Positions 1-14,305 of a stretch of DNA of 64,000 bases are shown piece by piece. The position numbers and the translations under genes are program-made. Below the pieces are notes generated by a model. It had not been told where the DNA came from. It worked only from the letters and a program-made list of their open reading frames with translations, and did no database searches. The DNA lies in the NCBI GenBank assembly GCA_963920665.1, contig OY987266.1, positions 19,456,248 through 19,520,247 on the forward strand, read 5' to 3'. Source of the stretch: Straminergon stramineum. Taxonomy: Eukaryota; Streptophyta; Bryopsida; Hypnales; Calliergonaceae. Every line of letters starts with the position of its first letter. The first letter of the stretch is position 1.

Positions 1-2100
1 ATGACTAATATGTAGATAAATCATAAGTTTATTCAAAAACGTGTAATACATAAAAGATAAAAACTAAAAAAATTGTCAAAATTCATAGAAAACAACAAAC
101 AATAATAAAGGGAATTCAAAGGTTGTAAAGTTCAAACCTTTAAAGTAGTGTATTCAATTACAATACAAACTCTCCGATTTCAAGTTTTTTTGAAGCATCT
201 TCAAAGACTACAAATTAAAAATGGATTATTTTGACACATGGGTTATTTTATTGGTCACATATTATAGTTATTAAGGGTATGCTTGCATGAAAGGAGATTG
301 CCTTACTATTCAAATTGTACACAATAACTTCATTAAAGTCCTGTCCAATCTCAATCTTCCATTGCATTGACAGTTATTTTATCTTTGTTGGGGTAATGTT
401 AACTTTAAAGGATTGCAATATTTTGAAGCTAAAAACTACTTCAAAATTCTTGTATTCAAAACAAAGATAAAATCTTCGATTATATATATTATTTAATAAA
501 TCCCAAGCAAGCTCCTTTAGTTAATTTTTTCAAGTACATTTATCTAAAATTTTTGATTGAAAATCTCCATACATTGCACAATGTGCCGAAACTTCAAAAA
601 ATAGTTTTTTTCAAATCCTTCCCAAAGATGAGGTATTGTCTTTCAATATTTCTAAAATAAACAAATATGTAACACAACTTGTGTGTTTTAATCAATATAT
701 TGAAAAATGGTTTGAATACATAGAAAAAAATTAATAAAAACAACTTTAATGTTCGTTTGTTAAGAAAATATAAAGCAAAGGCTGATAGTTGATGAATGAC
801 AAAACCTTAATCGCTAATAACTTTGACAAGAACTTGAAAAGTGTAAATCCCAATGGTAAAATGTTGTACTCCATAGTAAGCAACATATATCTCATGTTTT
901 TGTATTTCATTGAATATTTTTAAAATTGAGTTCAATTAAATCATTTATTAAGTGTATTTTTTCTATCTTCATTACTCTTCATACCATTCATCTCATTCTT
1001 TGGAATTGAATAAATCAATGTTTTGTATAGATATCAATCTAAACAACCAAATAAAATTAATTAATCTTTAAAAAAAATTAATTTAGCTACCATCTTTTAC
1101 ATGGAAATTGAAGATAACCTTATAACTTTTACAATTTTTTATTGGAATGGCATAAAACTAAACTTCACATGTAGAATAAGATGATTAAAATCCATCCTAC
1201 ATATTTCTTACAAAAATTCCAAATTATGAAGTCAATAAAGCCTATTTAAGTTATCAAAATAACCAGCATGGGTTTCTAAGTCCTTTAGGGATTAAGATAT
1301 GACACAATAATTCTTGGTGTGAATGTACCTGTACGGGAATTTTGAAATTGAGAGGTTATATTTCTTCTCATTTTGGGCTTAGAATCTCATCCCAAAGATG
1401 AGATAGTGTGTTTGTCAGCCTTCCCTTTGCCTTTCCCATTTACCATGCCGATCAAAAATATGCTTGTAAGTTCGATACCTGGCTGTGATAGGTTAGTTTA
1501 TCTAGTGTGAAATCAACCTTTCTTCCTGACAGAAACCCTTGCAGTGTGTTCTTCAATGCGCTTGAGTAAAAAAAAAAAAAAAAAACGCTTGTAACCTTAG
1601 TGCTCGTGTAATATTTTATTCATGCAAACAACAGGAACAAAATGAAGAAAAACTTCTCATGAAATATCTCAGATACTAGAATCTCTCATGCACATGCACA
1701 TGTGCAAACAATTGGGATGTATAGAAATCTGTGCTCATATCCATATTTGTACACATATATAATGGACTTGTATTTGTTTACATATTGTATGCATATTTGC
1801 GTTTGGGGGGAGGGGAGAGATTACTCTTTTTTCCTCCTCGTGGAAATGCTTTTTCACATAAAGACTTCAACGCATTTGAGAATATTGCAGAACAGAAAGC
1901 TCACTGACAAAGTGACATCCTTCTTTTCTAATCCACACACACACACTCCCAAATCACGTTATTGCTTTATCAAAATTCAGATGTTGAATAATTGAAATTC
2001 GTGGCGCTGGATAATTGAAAAATGTGGCGATTATGGGAGCTCATACCTTACACCAGTCATTGACATACACGAAAATACAGTTCCGTAGTCGTGCAGGAAG
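1..2100. other. AT-rich intergenic DNA, no gene seen
   Basis: No coding exon can be supported here. The stretch is strongly AT-rich with short broken ORFs. A run of 18-19 A residues at about 1568-1586 is preceded by a moderately GC-rich segment with a B-box-like TTCGATACC. This could be the tail of an old SINE or LINE, but no clean target-site duplication was found. Confidence 0.6.
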
Positions 2101-2429
2101 TTGGGATACAAGCTTAAATCTTCTCACAATATAGGGAACAGTAGCAACAGCCGCAATGAATGTGCAATCAAGACAACCAAGCAGAGGAGGAATCTAGTGT
2201 GGAGTCTACAATAATAGGCACAAATCTCCACAAATCCTCTAACTGCAGCAGATAATTTAGGTCTAAGAGTGCTGCATATTTAACTTCCTTAGAGGTTTCC
2301 AACAATATACTAATTACAGAAGCACTTAGGATAAACGTTGCTCCCTTCGTCCTCGAGGAAGAGTTAGCATACGCAATACAGTAGTATGAAACAGGAAGCT
2401 GCTGGTCAGCTTGCAATCTACATGGAGCT

Positions 2430-4700
<2,271 letters not shown>

Positions 4701-4971
4701 AGCTGTAAGCTGAGGCTACTCCCGGAACGCCCACTGAACTCTATACGCTGCCTAGTGCAATGGATTTTTATTAAATGAGAGAAAGAAGAAGGCAGCGTTG
4801 AAGATCAGTCATGATTGATGCTGTAAGAAGCTGCAAACTCAGAGAAATCACGCAAAGTGGAGGATGAAATATGAGTAACTTAGCAAGCAGAAAAATCGGT
4901 CTCTAGGGTTGAGTGCGTCCTCAGTCTGTTCTTATAATACAGGATGATTCTTTTGTTTCTGGCGGGTCAGT

Positions 4972-5199
4972 TCATGAAGAACTTGAGTGATGCCAAACCC
5001 AAGGGAAGTCCGGCATGAGGGTTGCTTTTGCAATGTCAGCTGCTAGCTCGGGACTCTCCAGCAGGGGGCGCGCAGGCATCTTCGTCGCCCAAGGGAAAGT
5101 TGCTACCGCTTTCCTGACGAAGGCTTTATATGACCTAAGAGTATCCTCAATCGGACCGGTATATTGGCCCTCCAAATGTATTTTTAACTTTTGACTCAT
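4972..5199 (-). CDS. Small unknown ORF, 75 aa
   Basis: An ATG-initiated frame in a short GC-richer island inside AT-rich DNA, upstream of and on the same strand as the ARF gene. The protein is mildly basic, with segments such as RSYKAFVRKAVATFPWATK and PELAADIAKATLMPDFPW, and has no signal peptide, membrane segment or motif I recognise. The base composition resembles exons of this window, so it may be a real small gene, the last exon of a longer gene, or a captured fragment. No splice partner was identified. Confidence 0.3.
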   Translation of the reverse strand: MSQKLKIHLEGQYTGPIEDTLRSYKAFVRKAVATFPWATKMPARPLLESPELAADIAKATLMPDFPWVWHHSSSS

Positions 5200-7320
5200 A
5201 TATAATTAGAATTTGAAATTTGTATCATTGGCTAAAATACTCCGAACAGACATAAGAAAATTCAAATTTAGAAATTGGAAAACCACTTCAAAAGCAAGGT
5301 AATAGTCCAAAATTACATTACAAAGGTGTTTGCAAATCCTAGTTATCAAAGCAAAATTTGGTCATTTGACACAATTCAAAGTGGTAATGAAAATATATAT
5401 CTAGAAAAAAGGATTTAGTGTAGTTCTATAGTCAATGTCCTTTCAAAATTTGATTGAAGAATGAAATTAAGAATCCAAAAAGTATAATTTGAAAAGAAAC
5501 CAAATTTTTTTTCTTTAGAAAATAATGAGGTGAACTAAGTTCTAAACTAAAGAAAAAAATAAAACACTGATAGTTAGAAAATTAAAACTTGTCAATTGTA
5601 GCTATGAGATTGTAATACTAAAAAACTATAAAATTTTTGGACCATTTTGAAAAATTGTGAAATTAAGTTCACAAATTGAAGCCTATAATTTATTTTATTA
5701 GTAAATGCTTTGATTTCTTGGAATACAAAACACTTACAATTCACATTTCAAGTATAAATACAGTGAATCAAAGCTTTCCAAGTAAATGTCAATATAAGTA
5801 ATAAAAACTATATATTTTACTAAATTTTTTTTTATTAAATTTTCAGATGCTTGAAATTAAAATATGGATATCTTAATAAAAAAATTTGTAACATTTAAAT
5901 TCAAAATCTACAATACAAAAATTTCAAATTAATAAGATTGAAAGTTTGATGATCTATTCTAACAAGGTGCAAACTACACCTATTTCTTTCACTTGAAATA
6001 CTAACATCTTGCATTCAACTTGGCAAAATGTTTTTAACAATATTTATAAACATTTTTATACTAATCTAATGCAAATTCATTTAATTGAATATGCAAGAGA
6101 ACATAAGGACAAAATGCCTTTTCATTATATTAGTATGTATAGAAATTTTGTATAGAAATGGCAATTTTGGAGTTATTTTTTATGAAGCATAGTTATAGAA
6201 CTTTGAGTGGTTAAAGGATAGTTGACTTCTTGAGGAGATTGACCTTCAAGATTCAAGATTCACTATTGATTATCAATATAGATAGAGGCTCACATGCAAT
6301 GTTCTATACAAATTAAAGACTAATGCACATTTTGAAAGAAATTTAAAGCCTAAGCACAAATTTTTTACTTAAAAACTTAGTATCAAAAATTCACTAATGC
6401 AAACATATGTAATGTAGATTCAAGAAGAACTACTATGCTCCATGCCATTGCCACAATATAATAAAAGTAAAGTAAAAATATTTTTTTAATTTTTTAATTC
6501 ATAAAAACTTTGAAATTTAATATCTTTTCTATCAAGAGTTGGAATGCCACAAAACAAAGTCCATGTACCCCTCTTCACACAGTTCATGAGATCTCAATGT
6601 AACAAACAAAACAAATAGAGCAAAATAAACAAACAACCTAATTTAACCCCTTTAGGAATTTTACACAATGGTCGCTTACAAGTGTGCTTTACCCTTCTAA
6701 AATCAAAAGTGGTTTTGAAGAAAATAAGGTGTGGCAAGAAATTTTTGACTATGAATGGTTGATGGGTGCTCTATATACGAAGATTGTATTGTACCAAGTT
6801 AGAGAAGAAGGAAAAATAAACATCAAATTGGCCATTCAACTACCTCATACGCTTGGTCTTATATGTCTAAACTAGTTGTAGGTAATGTATGCAGTGGAAG
6901 TACTAGTGGCCAAGCAAAAAATGGCTTGAATGACTACAACTATAGCCTATGGAACATTGTACTTTACTTGTCAAAATTTAAAGTTTTGCATGATAAAACT
7001 CAAGGAAGTGGATTGAAGAATCCAAGACAAAAGTGCTTGCCAACACACACTAAAAGGGGAATGTATATTGAACTTGATATGAAAAATTGAAAGATTCATA
7101 AACCTGGCTTGTTATGGAAAAAAAGATTTCATAATATAGCTTTTTATGAAATTACAAAATGAATCCAAACATAGCCTTGTTCTGAAAAATGGAAATAAAA
7201 TCAAGAAGCTAAGATGTAAGAAAAATAAAAATAAACCCTTAACATAGCTTGTTACAAAAATACAAAATGACTCAAAGACACTAGCTTCTTCAAGAATAAA
7301 AAAAAATCATGTTTGTTGAT
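5200..7320. other. AT-rich intergenic DNA, no gene seen
   Basis: About 2.1 kb of AT-rich sequence with A and T tracts. ORFs at 6684-6875 and 6863-7090 have the base composition of the surrounding spacer and no recognisable motif, so they are not called as genes. Confidence 0.6.
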
Positions 7321-7330
7321 TCTCATGTAC

Positions 7331-7675
7331 TCTTGTAGTATGATTTTTTCCTAGACAACATGGTTGCTCCCATTCCAAGGGAAACAATGATACTTGGTCC
7401 AGAATGCAAACTACAATTAATATTCTACAAGATCCTATTAACTTATTTTGCATATATTCTTGTAGTATGAATTTTTCTTAGACAACATGGTTGCTTCCCT
7501 TTCTAGGGGAAACAACGATACTTGGTCCAAAAAGAATGCAAACTACAATCAATATTCTACAAGATCCTATTTACTTATTTTGCATATATTCTTGTAGTAT
7601 GAATTTTTCTTAGACGACATGGTTGCTTCCCTTTCTAGGGGAAACAACAATACTTGGTCCAAAAAGAATGCATAC
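7331..7675. repeat. Tandem repeat, about 130-bp unit, 3 copies
   Basis: Three successive copies share TCTTGTAGTATGA at 7331, 7458 and 7590, then an ACATGGTTGCT block, a GGGAAACAA block and ACTTGGTCCA. The last two units are nearly identical. The array lies about 175 bp outside the left end of the large transposon and contains none of that element's palindromes. Confidence 0.85.
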
Positions 7676-7851
7676 CACATCATTGAAAAATATCCAATTG
7701 TAAGATATGGGGTAGAGAGGTCTTTTTATAATGGAATACATAGTTTGGCATGAATCCTCAAAAGGTATGGGACAATTTGAAGATGAGAGCTTGACTACTC
7801 ATTGTGAAACAAGGGAATTGCATTCAATATAGAACTTCAGACCGAATTTAG

Positions 7852-7877
7852 ATGCCATATTTAACTACTTTTGGACT
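7852..7877 (+). repeat. Left terminal inverted repeat
   Basis: These 26 bp match the reverse complement of 30409-30434 without mismatch; identity stops abruptly on both sides. Just inside, ACTTTTGGACT is repeated directly (about 7868 and 7885), and a palindrome variant lies at 7913-7932. Confidence 0.85.
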
Positions 7878-8088
7878 TTAGGAGGACTTTTGGACTATGT
7901 GATGGGAGAAGCCATCAGGAGACCTCCTGTTGTTATGGATTAGGAGACCCCAATGCCCATGAAAGGGGGAAGAAAAGAGTGAAGTAGACCATGTTCACAC
8001 ACAAGAAGGGGACAAAAAACATTATAACTAAGACAATTCAATTATTCAACCGTAGAACATTGAATTGTACATAGTAATTAAGACGAAT

Positions 8089-9645
8089 CATCGGGAGATT
8101 TCTCGATGTAGTGCAAATCCAAGATATAAGGACTGTAAGTGTGGCATGAAACCAATAAAAACGGTTATTATTCAACTGGAACTATTAGGTCTCATTTCCC
8201 CTGTTAGTATTTCCACGCATAATTAGGAACCAGAAATCTCCCGATATGATCCCTGCACTCAACCTCTTACAGTAAAAGAGAACATAGAAAATGACAAGGC
8301 AAATGCAAATACAAACTTCTAGTGCGGATGAATGAAACTAGAAAGTAACTGAAAGGTAAGGTGGATTCACCACAATTTATTCATATTGATATAGAAAATA
8401 ACAGAAGTTGCCTTTAAAAAGAACTGAAGGCATGACCTATAGAATCCCTGATTCAAGATGAAAAGATAGTGGGTGCATGATTGAAAATGAAATGACAAGT
8501 GGCCCTATGGCTTATCTGAATGCATAAACTACACTCACTGCATAATCACCATGACTGAAGGACTTTCTACCTGTACTCTGTTTTAAGTCCCAGCAATAAG
8601 CTCCTTTACTCCATAGCACGGACGCTCCCATTTCAAAGGAAGAAGATCATCCCTCGCAAGTATGGAGGGTCCTACCACATGAGCATGTGGCCACTTAAGA
8701 GGATCTAACTCAAGTAGAACTATAGTTTGATTCCAGAGAATGTTGCGCTCTCTAGGGCTACCTAAGATAAGCTTCAGTAATTCAGCACGGTTTGGATAGG
8801 GGTCATTCTTCTTAGGGTTGTCCGCACCAGCAATATAGAGGAAATTCTTCAAAGTACTCCATGGGAGAAGATGCTGCAGAAGCGCAGCAACGGCAAGAAC
8901 ATTCATTGAGGAATACAATCTATAGTGAGTATCTTCAACCAATTGTTTAAGAAAGCCACGAAAACTAGCAAGTACGATAATTCTCTGAGGAAGATCCGTA
9001 ATGCCGCCTTCCACGCATAAAGCACTTGTAAGAACAACGAGAACCGCCTTCTGCATCGACCAAACTCATCAGATAAAGAAAACCTCCAAACAACAGGAGA
9101 TCTCCCGATGAAATGACATTGGACAATCACGTTGGTCAACACCATCTAACAACGGGAGATCTCCCGATGAAGTAAGAATAGACAACTCCGGAGAACCATT
9201 TCCAATAGTGGCTAAAAATAGAGAGAACTCACTATTTTCCAATTGGAATGTGGTAAAGGTAGACTACGAATTACAAGTACATTCTGGAAACTAACTATCA
9301 TTTAAGTATCTTTGAACAAGAAATGCGAAGAACAGCTAAGGAGTGACTTGCACAGAAAAAAATCTCTGGATGGAATACAAATAAAATATAAAATTGAGTA
9401 GGAAAAAAAGAATGCAATTCACAATGAGAATAAAAGTGCAATCACTTTACATTTCTTAACAAGTAATATACAATTCACAGTGGACGGAAAATGCAATTAT
9501 TTACAATCTCATTAACAGTCATCTCTCTGTTACAGTCGGAGTAAAAGTGCAATTATTTACAATCTGATTATCAATATGTACTAAGGCCTATGTACAGTGT
9601 CAATGTTTTACATCTGAATTTACAGTAATGGGAGATCTCCCGATG
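8089..9645. repeat. Dispersed 20-bp palindromes, left subterminal region
   Basis: Copies of the CATCGGGAGA/TCTCCCGATG palindrome lie at 8089-8108, 9091-9110, 9150-9169 and 9626-9645, with a degenerate half-copy near 8228. The earliest one (7913-7932) has matching changes in both arms. Confidence 0.85.
8583..9051 (-). CDS. Unknown transposon-encoded ORF (3' exon)
   Basis: An open frame of about 155 codons begins just after an acceptor-like GTCGATGCAG and ends at 8583. It looks coding: GC-balanced, with segments such as LPWSTLKNFLYIAGADNP, NRAELLKLILGSPRERN and LKWPHAHVVGPSILARDD. An overlapping frame (8903-9145) reads through a palindrome as FIGRSPVV and may be an alternative or a shadow. No family is recognised. 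It is the most left-terminal gene of the large element and is transcribed toward the left TIR. Its upstream exons were not found; it could be a separate gene or the end of the HAD-domain gene beyond a mutated stop. Confidence 0.45.
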
Positions 9646-9665
9646 AAGCCTCAGAAAAACGAGGC

Positions 9666-12014
9666 TCAACGCACTATCCCGCTAATGATTGTGAAGCCCT
9701 CATTGGATAATGGGTCGACTCCCTGTTGTCTGCCAAAAAGCGGGTTATTCTTCACATACACTGGCACCTTCTCATTTGACCTAAAAAGACCATCAAGCCA
9801 AGGGATCAACTGCATCCGAAGGTAGTTGTCATTGGAATCACCGCAAAAGGACTCAGGGAAAACACCATTGTGTGGATCATTCATGACGTTCTTTACTGGA
9901 CTGTCATCAATTAGCAGAATGTTCTCTAGTGTCGACAAACCAGCAGCCCATGCAAAAATCGTAAGATCCTTTAGAAAGATTGGCTTATGTGGTGCAGTTG
10001 GGGCCCTGTACTTGGTCTTTGTGCAGGCCTCTTGATCTAGACAAATTACATCTCCACGACCGAAGGAAGCATCTGCAAGGACAATGTCTAACAAGTTGTT
10101 CATGTTTCGGGGAGTTACACTGCTCCAGAATGCAACTTGCGCTTTTCCACGCAACCAATTAAGGAAGGTCGTGACACCCGGCCGACGTTCAACATGAAGT
10201 TTATTACGGAAATACGACTTGTGAAGGATAACTCCATTCAAGTCCAGAATCACTGTATAGTTATGGTGAGGTACCTTTTTGGGTATCCCCGGAACCGCCA
10301 TCGAAGGACCAGGACAATCTGCAATACAGAATACCAGAGAGAAGTTAGACATAAGTCCAGCCACATCGGCATTCAATTGAAATCAAATCCGTGAAGATAC
10401 GCAAGATATCACCTCAAGCACCTTTGGTGTCGTCCTCTCCAGTCCGATTCACTTCTGCTTCGTAAACCTTGGAAGGAGAAGTAGCCCCAGATTCAAAGAC
10501 CTCTTCCTCTAGTGCCTGCGGTATATGGTCAGAGGCGATATCAACAATGCTTTGATACAAAAAATTGGTGGCCTCCCATGCGGCTTGAATATCATGAGAA
10601 GATTTACTCGTGGGATCGCGGGTAACACTTGCATGGTGAGTTGGCAAATCAACAAGATCCTTAAACCTATTCCTTACAGAGAGTCTCTCTGCGTAAGTCA
10701 GTCTAGCTTGCGGAACAGCTATGAATGGATTCACCTTCATTGTGCCAGCCTCTAGACTCATTTGCCTCAAGTCTACTAGAGCATCCTCCAGAATGTTGGC
10801 AACGACATTGGCATCAGATGTTCCACCTTCGACCTGAGACAATGGGAGATCTCCCGATGCACCACCATCCAACTGAATTGTCGACGTCACTGAGGGACGA
10901 AGACTCAAATCCTGGACTGTACACATCGGGAGATCTCTTGCTGCAATCCACCCCCCGCGTGTGCCTTCTTTGTCCCCTCCAGATCGTGAATGTCGTATGG
11001 GTCCTTACGCATCAAGAGATCTCCCGCTGCAACTCCCCCTGCTTGCGCCTTCTCAATCCCCTCCAGATCGTGAATGTCGTATGGGTCCTTACGCATCGGG
11101 AGATCTCCCGCTGCAACTCCCCCCGCCTACGCCTTCTCTGTCCCCTCCACATCGCGAATGTCTTCTGGGACATTACCCATCCAGAGATCTCCCGATGCAC
11201 CGACTCGCACCTGCGCCTCCACCCTTTCCTCCCGATCGCCAGTAACCTCTTGGAAATCTGGAGCTCCAACCCCCACCGCTTGCGCCTTCTTTGTCATCTG
11301 AAGACCACCAATGCCTTCTGGGTCATTAGCCATCCGGAGATCTCCCGATGCTCCCATCCCCATTTGCGCCTCTTCTCTCCCTTCTTGATCATGAGTAACC
11401 TCTCGATGAGGGTCCATCGGGAGATCTCCCGATGCATCCCCCTGCATCAGAATTTTCTCTCCCCCTTCACGACCGGAAGTACCGGCTCGGTCAGTATGCA
11501 TCGAGAGATTCCCCATTGCATCGTCGCGCGCCTCCTCTTGCGAGAGTTCAGCATGTCCATAGTGCGCACCGGTGTCTGTTGGTGCGGTAAGCACCTGCAC
11601 CACTTGCTCACTCGTAGGCTCCGGAATTGCAACAGCAGCACGTTCCCCTGAACAGGTAAGAAGAATTGCCGCCGCTTTGCTAGATTCTGGAGTCAGTGCA
11701 GTAGCATCTGTAGCCCCAGTCAACGGAGGGGACGAGACGTCCGGGCTGGGCTTTTTTCGACGCGGCACTGGAGAAGAGGGTACATGGTCGGCACTGTCGG
11801 AGTCACTTAGTTGGATATCCAGCCGTTGCTTCGTCCTGAACTCCACCTGGTGACTTGACTTCCTCTCAAGCGGGTTTTTGTCCGACATCTTTCTCACCTT
11901 CACCGTACCCGACTTCTCCTCAGCAGCCCGCTTTCCAGGCCTCTTCTGTGAGGCACTTGGCGTAGACAACGATTGCAAGTCTCGCCTCGGTCGCGATGGT
12001 TCTACTGACTTCTC
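9666..12014 (-). pseudogene. Repeat-rich protein fused to FCP1/SCP-like HAD domain (broken)
   Basis: Two exons are supported: 10422-12014, opening after acceptor CCTTCTAG, and 9666-10318, opening after TATTGCAG. The split codon joins as GAT in frame. The first exon encodes a basic Ser/Pro-rich head (KRPGKRAAEEKSG), then about eight 23-28-residue acidic repeats containing SGDLPM-like peptides encoded by the palindrome, then a helical region. The second exon has an FCP1/small-CTD-phosphatase-like HAD fold: ILDLNGVILH (motif I), FWSSVTPRN (II), FLKDL (III) and LLIDDSPVKN (IV). Motif I is DxN rather than DxD. Plant DLNGLL-type HAD proteins share this, so it may be a family trait or mean no phosphatase activity. 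Damage: an in-frame TAG at 11127-11129, where the sister repeat has Gln, and a net 2-base insertion near 10950. Confidence 0.7.
10840..11518 (-). repeat. 84-bp coding repeats built on the palindrome
   Basis: Palindromes start at 10840, 10924, 11010, 11094, 11178, a degenerate one near 11247, then 11331, 11415 and 11499. The usual spacing is 84 bp (28 codons), so the frame is kept. Sense-strand peptides include ASGDLPM, AAGDLPM, AAGDLLM, ASGDLRM and ASGDLWM, each followed by acidic spacers such as RKDPYDIHDLEG. The opposite strand reads the same palindromes as REISRC or IGRSPD, which creates long shadow ORFs. Confidence 0.9.
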
Positions 12015-12911
12015 CTAGAAGGACAAAAATTCATTAGATCTTCATAAGTAAGGGCACTAAAAAATGGAAAAAGACGAATCAACATCGGGATATCTCCCAA
12101 TGGTTCCCTCCGGCAATTGACCTTTCAGACGACAGGTGTGGTCGAGGGTGAGCATTCAGACTCTGTGTCCTCTGAACTGTGAGAGCTTCTTTTGTCGTCT
12201 TCATCTGAAACATCCACAACCTCGTCTTTTTTTTGTGGTGGTGGAGGTTCTTGAGGACCTTCATCTGCTGCATCTCCATAACCTGCTGACTACTCCAGAG
12301 TGGGATCCTCTTCATCCTCTTCCATTTCTTCATCACCTTCCATATGCAACTCGTCCCAAATTTGCCTTGCAACCAACTGTGCTTTGGACTGTGTCTCGGA
12401 GTCATCAACGACTTCGAGTACCTTATTCGAAGTAGCTTGTCAGATTTGAAAAAGCACAAGTTAGTGCGCCACCAAGACTCTAAAAAATACACTCCCACGC
12501 AAGAAGAATACGAATGGCGACTTACTAGTCTAAGAAACGTGAACTCTGGACCACTGTTCACATTCACGATAACCATATTCTCAGAGATATGGCCAAAAAA
12601 AATTTCATGCGCCGTCGAGATAGAGAACCACGGCATAATAGGGCACCTGTACAAAGTACTGACTTCCTCCATATCCCGAGACAAATACACGGCTGGAATT
12701 TCTTGTGTGCCCGGGAAGAAGCTGTTGAAGCTACTCGTTGAGCCTTGGATTTGGTCGTAGGCGAAGAGGAAGACAAGAAACACATTGTAATTTGCACCGG
12801 CAATGGGACGAGGGAAGCCATCCCCCACATCCGGAATGTAATTTATTACATGCTAGTCCCAGATACGAGCCTTACACTCGTCCCGACACTTCTTCAAATG
12901 TGTGAGGACGT

Positions 12912-14305
12912 TGTCGTATTGTAAATGTATTCATTATGTGAAAATGCATAATTGTTTGTTAAATTGGAGGGTTTTTTTTGTAGAGTTTCAAGAAACAAAT
13001 GGGGTTATACTCCACTTGAACTCTCTTTTTTTACCTCTATTTGACAAACACTTAGTTCTTTGATTTCTATACTAGAGATATTTTAATATGTTAGTTAGTT
13101 AAGTTGAAGTTGTAAAAACAAAAGGTAAAGCTTGTTTTACCTTTTTCCTTATTTTTATTTTTATTTTAATGGATTAGAAATCCACATAGATGATATGGAT
13201 AGACTTATCGAGAAGAGGAAGTGGCTCATGTGGGTATTATGGCCCATGTGGCTTCTTAGTGGCCAAAATCCACTAACTTGAGTGGATGGCATGGAGGTTG
13301 AGTTGGCGGATGAGGTTGAGGATCATCTTCTTCCTCCTTGTTTTGCTTAAGGAAGCCGTCACTTTGGGAGGGGATAGCACTTTGTACATGGAGAGTTTGG
13401 TAATGAATTTTTGAGAGCTTGTGTGTCTTGTTTTTGTGTTTCCGAAAAGCTATCACTCATGAAATTTGGAGTTTGTATGTGTAAGTTATGAGTTTGGGAG
13501 TGAAGTGTTGTGAAGCTGCCTCAAAATTTCAAGAGAGTGAGTTTTGAAAAGGTATGAAATGTGGACAGTATTTTGTATTTGAGTGAAACTTGGGGATCTT
13601 GTAGATGTTCATGTTAGCTTTCCAAAATGGGTTTATTTTCTTGATTTGGAGGTAGTATGAGAAATTTATGGGCTTGAGAGTGAAAGGGTGAGGGGATACT
13701 TTCGGGTTTTCAAGTGAGTGAGTTTTGAAAGGGTATGAAATGTGGACAGTACTTTTTATTTGAGTGAAACTTGGGGAGCTTGTATATGTTCATGTTAGCT
13801 TTCCAAAATGGGTTTATTTTCTTGATTTGGAGGTAGTATGTGAAAGTTATGAGCTTGAGAGTGAAGTATAGGTGAGCTGCCTTTGAGTTGGGAAGGGTGA
13901 ACTTTGACCGACCATAAAAGTCGTACAATATCTTAGTTTTAAGTGAATTTTGGAGAGGTTGTAGAACTTTTTGTTAGCTTTCCAGAAGCATATCACACTC
14001 TTAGTTTGGAATTGTATAGAGAACGTGACACTCAATCAACTATCAAACACTTCTTCGAGGGGAGTTCATGAAGGATATGACTTTGTTTCCACAATTTTTT
14101 ACCATGCATGGGGTATATTGAGACTTCATGACATCTTTGGAGGGGTGTATGGAAGGGTGATAGTATTTTGGTTCATATGAAATCATTGGGGGGGATTTAT
14201 TGTTATGTTTGTGACTTTGGCCACGGGATCTTTCATTATTTGAACCACATCTAGTTGCAGCTAGAAGCCCCGCATTTTCCCAAGGCAAGGCCTCTCTACT
14301 CGACA
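12912..14305. mobile_element. Solo LTR (1394 bp) nested in transposon exon
   Basis: Begins TGTCG and ends CGACA (TG...CA), flanked by the 4-bp duplication ACGT (12908-12911 and 14306-14309). A near-copy in the opposite orientation lies at 53490-54707. It contains a tandem duplication of about 180 bp (units near 13541 and 13722) that copy 2 lacks, which explains the length difference. No palindromes occur inside. Excision of the LTR plus one ACGT rejoins the flanking exon in frame as GFHDV-LTHLKKCRDE. Confidence 0.85.

Noticed and set aside
1340..1586. SINE ending in an 18-A tail
   Set aside because: The B-box-like element is weak and no convincing flanking duplication or A-box was found.
10725..11651. 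308-codon plus-strand ORF
   Set aside because: Antisense shadow of the repeat-rich minus-strand gene. The palindromes read alike on both strands (HREISR peptides), which keeps the frame open artificially.
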